Source: Cladorhizidae sp. MBARI D1340-BT2 (lineage: Eukaryota > Porifera > Demospongiae > Poecilosclerida > Cladorhizidae). From it: a stretch of 64,000 nt of DNA. The first letter of the stretch is position 1; every line of letters starts with the position of its first letter. The DNA is taken from positions 1,076,879 through 1,140,878 of the forward strand of contig JAQNBH010000011.1 of the NCBI GenBank assembly GCA_028752905.1, written 5' to 3'. The position numbers and the translations under genes are program-made. Below are positions 1 through 12,100 of this stretch, piece after piece. Under the pieces are notes generated by a model that worked only from the letters and a program-made list of their open reading frames with translations, did no database searches and was not told the DNA's origin.

Positions 1-235
1 TGCACTACTAGTGCCTTATCTTGCTCTACTAGTGCCTTATCTTGCACTACTGGTGCCTTATCTTGCTCTACTGGTGCCTTATCTTGCACTACTAGTGCCT
101 TATCTTGCTCCACTAGTGCCTTATCTTGCACTACTAGTGCCTTATCTTGCTCTACTAGTGCCTTATCTTGCACTACTAGTGCCTTATCTTGCTCTACTAG
201 TGCCTTATCTTGCACTACTAGTGCCTTATCTTGCT
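1..235. repeat. 21-bp minisatellite, cut by window start
   Basis: About eleven copies of a 21 bp unit (ACTAGTGCCTTATCTTGC plus ACT or TCT). Alternate copies differ at the same place (CACT versus CTCT), giving a 42 bp higher-order period. It lies in the intron before the ZnT7-like His-loop exon. The 90-residue open frame it contains is a by-product of a unit length divisible by three. Confidence 0.93.
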
Positions 236-551
236 GCTGGAAGGTCTGTAGGAAGATGTCACTCTAATTATAGGAAATCATAACTCCGCCCACTTCAAAC
301 TGAGCAGTCACAATCGACCATCTTTGGTAACTTGTTTGTTCAAACCAAAAGACACTGAGCCATGGGCCGTCAGACAAGTTGCCAAGATACTGGTGTTCCT
401 CTGAGCCACAGGCAGTCATACAAGTTTAATCGCACCAGGCATGGCATAAAGAATGCGCAAGTAAGCTTTTGTCTTGGATCTTCAGGCAGGAACTTACAGT
501 GTAAGCTTCTCCAGCTTCAATATTAGAGAGAGAGACAAACCATTATCACCT

Positions 552-902
552 CCACATGCATGCACACACCTGCATCAGGTTGGCCCACATGCATGCACAC
601 ACCTGCATCAGGGTTGGCCCACATGCATGCACACACCTGCATCAGGTGTGACCCACATGCATGCATACACCTGCATCAGGGGTGGCCCACATGCATGCAC
701 CTGCATCAGGGTGGCCCACATGCATGCACACACCTGCATCAGGGTGGCCCACATGCATGCACGCACCTGGCCCACATGCATGCATACACCTGCATCAGGG
801 GTGGCCCACATGCATGCATACACCTGCATCAGGGTGGTCCACATGCATGCACGCACCTGCATCAGGGTGGCCCACATGCATGCATACACCTGCATCAGAG
901 GT
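552..902. repeat. CATGCATGC-containing minisatellite
   Basis: About ten copies of a roughly 33-36 bp unit built on CACCTGCATCAGGGTGGCCC and CACATGCATGCA. It ends 38 bp before the exon at 941. Open frames on both strands come from the repeat and are not coding. Confidence 0.9.
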
Positions 903-940
903 GGGTGACCTATTGACTCGTTCTGTTTCGTATCTTGCAG

Positions 941-2339
<1,399 letters not shown>

Positions 2340-3158
2340 CAATACTGGCACCATGAACAAACTTCTTATTTTCATATTTCAATCATTCTTTGTCCGAGCT
2401 ATATACATGTCATATATACATGTTACATGATATATACATGTTACATGATATATACATGTCACATGACTTATAGAATGCTTAATGAAGGGTCAAAGTCTCC
2501 CTCCTGAGTTAGTGTCTGCCAGCTTAGCTCTGGATTGGGTAGGGACATTTCTAAGGGATCCATATTTGTGGGGTTTTTTGTTTTTTAAAAGTTACAATCC
2601 ACGAATATTAATAGGTGTGGTTAGAAGAGCAGCAGAGCATGGCAATGCTTGCCATCCACAAACCTCATCAGCCTATTCTATTAATAGTAATGGGTGTGGT
2701 CTGAAGGAGCATGGTGAGGCTCGCAATCCACAAACCTCTCACCCAAGTAGTCAGTAGACGGGCAATATTGGTGGTCCAGTGCCACACCCATTCTACACAC
2801 CCATTCTAACAGATTTGGATTTGTAAACAACCAATTGGCAAGGAGATTCCACAAAATGAATTTCAGAGGGGGGAGGGTCAAGTAAGTGTTAACGTGATGG
2901 GATTAACTCGTGGGGGGGAAGGAAACGATGGACCTCTTCATGCAGAGCTAGAGCACACCAATTAGACCAACCATTACCATTCATGCACAACAATTATATG
3001 CTTGTTGTGTTGCTGTTGTTGTGTTGTTGTGTTTTCTAATCAAAATGTCGAGCACACACCAACAGTTATTCTTCACCTCCCAGTACTGCCATAATGCATG
3101 AGAAGACATTGTATGAAGCATTGAAGTATGTGGACTGCTATATAGCTGGCATGCACTG
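2340..3158. other. Convergent intergenic region between SLC30A7-like and FAM98-like genes
   Basis: Presumed 3' UTRs of two converging genes. It holds short copies of TATACATGT(TA)CATGA near 2400-2465 and two direct copies of a roughly 75 bp segment (about 2600-2670 and 2690-2745, each with ATCCACAAACCTC). I see no convincing gene. Confidence 0.6.
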
Positions 3159-6100
3159 CTAGGAATAATATTGCTGTTGGGCCTTGCCCCCTCCTCCTTG
3201 GTAGCTCCCCTGATATCCGCCCCAACCGCCTCCCCCTCCTCCTCCTCCTCCTTGCCCCCAGCTCCCTTGCACGCGTCCTCTAGAAGATCCTCCCCTCTTC
3301 CCTCCTCTGCCTTGCAGCCGCTGATCCTGGAAAGTGTCAGTTCTCTTCTTGAAGCTTGGCATCTCCGGAGGGGGGCGTGTCTCTCTGGGCCTGCCCCCTC
3401 TATCAGGCACCTATTTAATAGTCGGGAGAGAGAGAGAGCTCACTGAAATTAGAGGCCACTTGCAGATATATATATTTATTGTCATGGTGAGTCAATATTT
3501 GAGCCACTGCTATGACAACCACAGTGCTGTCTAATCTGGTATAGTCAACCCTTTACCTGCTTGACTCCATGTGGTCTTGTTCTGAGTTTCGACACTTAAT
3601 CATGGTGCATTTGTGGTCATGAGCGCAGTAGAACTTTGGATATTGAGGTTGCAAAAGCACCAATATTGGAATGCACTCGGAATAACAACAAAAAACTCTT
3701 ATATCGGTGAGCTTTTATTCCCCACAAAAGAGGTAAAGTGTTGCCTAGGCCCGGCCATGGTGAAGCCCCTCCCTTACAGGTACACGTGCCGCTGGCTTAC
3801 ATTTCCCACCACCACTGCCTTGTTGATGAAGGACTGCGTGCCAGTCCTCACGGCCTGGTGGCTGCTCTTCTGCACCCGCAGCAGGTCATTCTTGGCTGCC
3901 AGCACTCGAGCCAAGCTCACTGGAGCTATGGCTGACAGGGCATCGCGACGATCCCTGTAAATCTTGGTGAAGACATCCTCATTCCCCTGGCAATTAAGCA
4001 ACAAACAGCAGCAGGAACAACAACAACAGCAACAACAACACAACAACAGAACAACAACAACAGCAACACAACAACAACAACAAAAGCAGTAATGGAAACA
4101 AAAACACTTTGATAGACTTGTACCCTGAACCTTATAAGCTCCTACACATGAACATGTGCCCTCTATCCCAGTCTGAAGTGAGGGGGTGGACAGGTTAGTG
4201 CAGAGTCATGAGCATGTAAGCTTGCACATGTACATGTGGGGGGCATATAGGCTTGTACAGTACAGTGGGTGCATGTAAGCTTGTACATGTACATGTGGGG
4301 GGCATGTAGGCTTGCACAGTACATGAGGGTGCATGTAAGCTTACACATGTACATGTGGGGCATGTAATTTTGTACATGTACATGTGGGGGGGCATGTAGG
4401 CTTGCACAGTACATGAGGGTGCATGTAAGCTTACACATGCACATGTGGGGGCATGTAATCTTGCACATGTACATGTGGGGGGCATGTAGGCTTGCACAGT
4501 ACATGAGGGTGCATGTAAGCTTACACATGTACATGTGGGGGCATGTAATCTTGTACATGTACATGTGGGGAGAGGGGATAAAAGTCATCAATAAGGAGAA
4601 AGAAACAGATACTCCTCCCACATACCTTGACCTTGTCCGACCAGCCGAGGGACTGTATGGTAACATCAGCCCTGGTGAGCAGCATTTCCCTGCGGACACC
4701 ATAGACTTGTGTGAGGGTGTGGTTGATGTGCTCCAGAGTGGCCCATTGCTGTTCAGAGAGGGCCGTAGTGATCATAGCCACTCCAAGACAATCCACTGGA
4801 GAGTCCGTCAGTACCTCGCGTGTCTACACACACAGTGGAGGAGGTGAGAGAACAACAACAATAACATGTGTGAAGCTGAAGGATGGTGGAGTTTCAAAAC
4901 AGCGCCTCACGCTCAAGCAGAGGAGGGCAGGGTATTAGGCTGTGCGGTTAACACTTCTCTTTGGTATTTCTTCAGTCAGGGATGCGATGATGACAGTGAC
5001 CTTAACGAGTCGTACTCCAGCATTGAAGTTTTCCATGGCAACCAACCACATGCCCTGACAGTGAAGGCTCTAGGAGGCATAGCTACCACTTGCCAGCTAA
5101 TGTGATGACTGCATCTCATTGTGATGGTGTTCTAATAATATACTCTCTTAAATATTTCATGACACACTTTTTATGGTCAACCCTACCCCCGAAGAATACA
5201 TTTAACAAGTTCTCTCAAACTACAGCACATAGTGTGTGTACATGTATATATATATACTGGATTGCTGTGGGGGCCACTTCACACAGCACTGGGTACAGCA
5301 TAGAGGTGCACTTCACCTTGCCGATGATTTTCTCGTAGACTTGTCTTACAGTGACTGTGGGAGGAGGCTTGCTAAACCCGTACAGCTTCAAGATGGCCAA
5401 CAAGTTAGCCGCCACACTCGCACACTGGATGGGAACAACAACAACAGAAAACAACAACAAAACATTAACAAAACACTACAACAAAACATTAACAACAACA
5501 AAATATTAACAAAACACTAACAAAACATTAACAACCAGCAACTTTAACAACAAAACATTAACAACAACAAAACAGTAACAACCAAAACATTAACAACCAG
5601 CAACTTTAACAACAAAACATTAACAACAACAAAACAGTAACAACAACCAAAACACTAACAACAAAACATTAACAAAACATTAACAAAACTAACAACAAAA
5701 CAAGCAAAACATCATTAACGCAAAACATTAACAACAAAACATTAACAACAAAACTAACAAAACTAACAACAAAATATTAACAAAACATTAACAAAACATT
5801 TAACAACAAAAAATTAACAACAACAACAAACAAAACATTAACAAAACACCAAACATTAACAACAAAACATTAACAAAACAAAACATTAACAAAACATTAA
5901 CAAAACATTTAATAACAAAATATTAACAAACATTAACAACATTAACAAAACATTTAACTTTAACAACATTAACTTTAACAACAAAACCTTTAACAACAAA
6001 ACATTAACAAAACATCAAAACATTAACAAAACATTAACAAAACATTTAACAAAACAAAACACTAACAACAAAACATTAACAAAAAATTAACAACAAAAAC

Positions 6101-9100
6101 CTTAAAAAACACTAACAAAACATTAACTTAACTAACAAAACATTACATTAACAACAAAACTAACAAAACTAACAAAACATTAACAAAACATTTAACAACA
6201 AAACATTAACAAACAAAATGTTAACAACAAAACTAACAACAAAACATTAAAAACATTAACAAACACCAACAAAAATTAAAAAAACATTAGCAAAACATTA
6301 ATAAATTAACATTAACCATTAACAACAAATTAACAAAACATTTAACAAACTAACAACAAAACAAAACATTAACAAAAAAACATTATAACAACATTAACTT
6401 TAACCACAAAACATTAACAAAACATTAACTTTAACAACAAAACTTTAACAACAAAACTTAACAAAACATTAACAAAACATTAATAACAAAACATTAACAA
6501 AACATTTACTTTAACAACAAAACATTTTAACAACAAAACATTAACAAAACACAAAACATTAACAAAACACAAAACACTAACAACAAAACATTAACAAAGC
6601 ATTAAGAACAAAACATTGACAACAACAAAATATTAACGAATTAACAACAACAAAATATTAACAAACATTGCCAATAACAAAACATTAACATCAAAACTTT
6701 AACAGCAAAAAATATTAACAACAACAAGGTATAAGGAATCAAACCAACCAATCAAACCAACCAAGAACCGATTCAAATAATATACCAAGCAAGACCATTC
6801 AAAGTACCTGCAGCCAAGGTCTGGCTGGACACATGCATCCTCTAATAGCTGACACATGCATCCTCTAATAGAGTCTGACACATGCATCCTCTAATAGTCT
6901 GACACATGCACCCCCTAATAGAGTCTGACACATGCACCCCCTAATAGAGTCTGACACATGCACCCTCTAATAGAGTCTGACACATGCATCCTCTAATAGT
7001 CTGACACATGCATCCTCTAATAGTCTGACACATGCATCCTCTAATAGAGTCCAACACATGCATCCCCTAATAGAGAGTCTGACACATACATCCTTTAATA
7101 GATAGTCTGACACATGCGTCCTCTAATAGAGTCTGACACATGCGTCCTCTAATAGTCTGACACATGCGTCCTCTAATAGTCTGACACATGCATCCTCTAA
7201 TAGTCTGACACATGCATCCCCTAATAGAGAGTCTGACACATACATCCTTTAATAGATAGTCTGACACATGCGTCCTCTAATAGAGTCTGACACATGCGTC
7301 CTCTAATAGTCTGACACATGCGTCCTCTAATAGTCTGACACATGCGTCCTCTAATAGTCTGACACATGCGTCCTCTAATAGTCTGACACATGCATCCTCT
7401 AATAGTCTGACACATGCATCCCCTAATAGTCTGACACATGCATCCTCTAATAGAGTCTGACACATGCACCCTCTAATAGTCTGACACATGCATCCTCTAA
7501 TAAAGAGTCTGACACATGCACCCTCTAATAGTCTGACACATGCATCCTCTAATAAAGAGTCTGACACATGCATCCTCTAATAGAGTCCAACACATGCATC
7601 CCCTAATAGAGAGTCTGACACATACATCCTTTAATAGATAGTCTGACACATGCGTCCTCTAATAGAGTCTGACACATGCATCCCCCTAATAGAGTCTGAC
7701 ACATGCATCCCCCTAATAGAGTCTGACACATGCGTCCTCTAGAGAGTCTGGAGACTTGCATCCTCTAATATAGAGTCTGACATATGCATCCTCTAACAGA
7801 GAGTCTGAACACTTACCGTGGAAATTTGTTTCAAGCTCTAGCTACACTCTCCTGAAATCCAGTTAGGATTAGAAGAAGATGGCATTAATCTGTGGCCAAC
7901 AGTGGATGAGAGAGCACACCATGTGTTGGTACTGCTCCTCTCTGATAGTGATTTGGAAGCACAGCTAGTTGAATTCAAAGAACTTGAAAGTGATAACCAA
8001 ACTCAAGAGGACAGGAATAGTGCAACAGAGTTAGGAAGGAATAGTGAAGAGGCAACAGAGTTGAAAGCTTACTACATGAACCATCTGAGCTCTCAGTCTT
8101 TTAGTACAAACACACCTCGCTTTCTCTGCACCCAGAAATCAGGAATCACAATGTCTTATAGCCAAGCACTGTGTAGCAATAGCTATAGCTGTAGTAGTTC
8201 ATCTAGCACTAGTACTAGTGTAGCAATAGCTATAGCTGTAGTAGTTCATCTAGCACTAGTACTAGTGTAGCAATAGCTATAGCTGTAGTAGTTCATCTAG
8301 CACTAGTACTAGTAGCAATAGCTATAGCTGTAGTAGTTCATCTAGCACTAGTACTAGTAGCAATAGCTATAGCTGTAGTAGTTCATCTAGCACTAGTACT
8401 AGTGTAGCAATAGTTATAGCTGCAGTAGTTCATCTAGCACTAGTACTAGTGTAGCAATAGCTATAGCTGTAAGTAGTTCATCTAGCACTAGTACTAGTGT
8501 AGCAATAGCTATAGCTGTAGTAGTTCATCTAGCACTAGTACTAGTGTAGCAATAGCTATAGCTGTAGTAGTTCATCTAGCACTAGTACTAGTGTAGCAAT
8601 AGCTATAGCTGTAGTAGTTCATCTAGCACTAGTACTAGTATAGCAATAGCTATAGCTGTAATAGTTCATCTAGCACTAGTACTAGTGTAGCAATAGCTAT
8701 AGCTGTAGTAGTTCATCTAGCACTAGTACTAGTGTAGCAATAGCTATAGCTGTAGTAGTTCATCTAGCACTAGTACTAGTGTAGCAATAGCTATAGCTGT
8801 AGTAGTTCATCTAGCACTAGTACTAGTGTAGCACTAGCTATAGCTGTAGTAGTTCATCTAGCACTAGTACTAGTGTAGCAATAGCTATAGCTGTAGTAGT
8901 TCATCTAGCACTAGTACTAGTGTAGCAATAGCTATAGCTGTAGTAGTTCATCTAGCACTAGTACTAGTGTAGCAATAGCTATAGCTGTAGTAGTTCATAT
9001 AGCACTAGTACTAGTGTAGCAATAGCTATAGCTGTAGTAGTTCATCTAGCACTAGTACTAGTGTAGCAATAGCTATAGCTGTAGTAGTTCATCTAGCACT

Positions 9101-12100
9101 AGTACTAGTGTAGCAATAGCTATAGCTGTAGTAGTTCATCTAGCACTAGTACTAGTGTAGCAATAGCTATAGCTGTAGTAGTTCATCTAGCACTAGTACT
9201 AGTGTAGCAATAGCTATAGCTGTAGTAGTTCATCTAGCACTAGTACTAGTGTAGCAATAGCTATAGCTGTAGTAGTTCATCTAGCACTAGTACTAGTGTA
9301 GCAATAGCTATAGCTGTAGTAGTTCATCTAGCACTAGTACTAGTGTAGCAATAGCTATAGCTGTAGTAGTTCATCTAGCACTAGTACTAGTGTAGCAATA
9401 GCTATAGCTGTAGTAGTTCATCTAGCACTAGTACTAGTGTAGCAATAGCTATAGCTGTAGTAGTTCATCTAGCCACTAGTACTAGTATAGTAATAGCTAT
9501 AGCTGTAGTAGTTCATCTAGCACTAGTACTAGTATAGCAATAGCTATAGCTGTAATAGTTCATCTAGCACTAGTACTAGTGTAGCAATAGCTATAGCTGT
9601 AGTAGTTCATCTAGCACTAGTACTAGTGTAGCAATAGCTATAGCTGTAGTAGTTCATCTAGCACTAGTACTAGTGTAGCAATAGCTATAGCTGTAGTAGT
9701 TCATCTAGCACTAGTACTGGTGTAGCAATAGCTATAGCTGTAGTAGTTCATCTAGCACTAGTACTAGTGTAGCAATAGCTATAGCTGTAGTAGTTCATCT
9801 AGCACTAGTACTAGTGTAGCAATAGCTATAGCTGTAGTAGTTCATCTAGCACTAGTACTAGTGTAGTAATAGCTATAGCTGTAGTAGTTCATCTAGCACT
9901 AGTACTAGTGTAGCAATAGCTATAGCTGTAGTAGTTCATCTAGCACTAGTACTAGTGTAGCAATAGCTATAGCTGTAGTAGTTCATCTAGCACTAGTACT
10001 AGTGTAGCAATAGCTATAGCTGTAGTAGTTCATCTAGCACTAGTACTAGTGTAGCAATAGCTATAGTTGTAGTAGTTCATCTAGCACTAGTACTAGTGTA
10101 GCAATAGCTATAGCTGTAGTAGTTCATCTAGTACTAGTACTAGTGTAGCAATAGCTATAGCTGTAGTAGTTCATCTAGCACTAGTACTAGTGTAGCAATA
10201 GCTATAGCTGCAGTAGTTCATCTAGCCACTAGTGCTATAGCTGTTAGTAGTTCATCTAGCACTAGTACTAGTGTAGCAATAGCTATAGCTGCAGTAGTTC
10301 ATCTAGCCACTAGTGCTATAGCTGTTAGTAGTTCATCTAGCACTAGTACTAGTATAGCAATAGCTATAGCTGTAGTAGTTCATCTAGCACTAGTACTAGT
10401 AGCAATAGCTATAGCTGTAGGAGTTCATCTAGCACTAGTACTAGTGTAGTAGCAATAGCTATAGCTGTAGTAGTTCATCTAGCACTAGTACTAGTGTAGC
10501 AATAGCTATAGTAGTTCATCTAGCACTAGTACTAGTGTAGCAATAGCTATAGCTGTAGTAGTTCATCTAGCACTAGTACTAGTGTAGCAATAGCTATAGC
10601 TGTAGTAGTTCATCTAGCACTAGTACTAGTGTAGCAATAGCTATAGCTGTAGTTCATCTAGCACTAGTACTAGTGTAGTAATAGCTATAGCTGTAGTTCA
10701 TCTAGCCACTAGTACTAGTGTAGCAATAGCTATAGCTGTAGTAGTTCATCTAGCACTAGTACTAGTGTAGCAATAGCTATAGCTGTAGTAGTTCATCTAG
10801 CACTAGTACTAGTATAGCAATAGCTATAGCTGTAGTAGTTCATCTAGCACTAGTACTAGTGTAGCAATAGCTATAGCTGTAGTAGTTCATCTAGCACTAG
10901 TACTAGTAGCAATAGCTATAGCTGTAGTAGTTCATCTAGCACTAGTACTAGTAGCAATAGCTATAGCTGTAGTAGTTCATCTAGCACTAGTACTAGTGTA
11001 GCAATAGTTATAGCTGCAGTAGTTCATCTAGCACTAGTACTAGTGTAGCAATAGCTATAGCTGTAAGTAGTTCATCTAGCACTAGTACTAGTGTAGCAAT
11101 AGCTATAGCTGTAGTAGTTCATCTAGCACTAGTACTAGTGTAGCAATAGCTATAGCTGTAGTAGTTCATCTAGCACTAGTACTAGTGTAGCAATAGCTAT
11201 AGCTGTAGTAGTTCATCTAGCACTAGTACTAGTATAGCAATAGCTATAGCTGTAATAGTTCATCTAGCACTAGTACTAGTGTAGCAATAGCTATAGCTGT
11301 AGTAGTTCATCTAGCACTAGTACTAGTGTAGCAATAGCTATAGCTGTAGTAGTTCATCTAGCACTAGTACTAGTGTAGCAATAGCTATAGCTGTAGTAGT
11401 TCATCTAGCACTAGTACTAGTGTAGCACTAGCTATAGCTGTAGTAGTTCATCTAGCACTAGTACTAGTGTAGCAATAGCTATAGCTGTAGTAGTTCATCT
11501 AGCACTAGTACTAGTGTAGCAATAGCTATAGCTGTAGTAGTTCATCTAGCACTAGTACTAGTGTAGCAATAGCTATAGCTGTAGTAGTTCATATAGCACT
11601 AGTACTAGTGTAGCAATAGCTATAGCTGTAGTAGTTCATCTAGCACTAGTACTAGTGTAGCAATAGCTATAGCTGTAGTAGTTCATCTAGCACTAGTACT
11701 AGTGTAGCAATAGCTATAGCTGTAGTAGTTCATCTAGCACTAGTACTAGTGTAGCAATAGCTATAGCTGTAGTAGTTCATCTAGCACTAGTACTAGTGTA
11801 GCAATAGCTATAGCTGTAGTAGTTCATCTAGCACTAGTACTAGTGTAGCAATAGCTATAGCTGTAGTAGTTCATCTAGCACTAGTACTAGTGTAGCAATA
11901 GCTATAGCTGTAGTAGTTCATCTAGCACTAGTACTAGTGTAGCAATAGCTATAGCTGTAGTAGTTCATCTAGCACTAGTACTAGTGTAGCAATAGCTATA
12001 GCTGTAGTAGTTCATCTAGCACTAGTACTAGTGTAGCAATAGCTATAGCTGTAGTAGTTCATCTAGCCACTAGTACTAGTATAGTAATAGCTATAGCTGT

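Noticed and set aside
7811..7850. Consensus donor on the minus strand (CCACG|GTAAGTG) with an upstream AG
   Set aside because: The short segment has stops in all frames and the FAM98 exons on either side already join in phase. At most it is a non-coding or cryptic exon.
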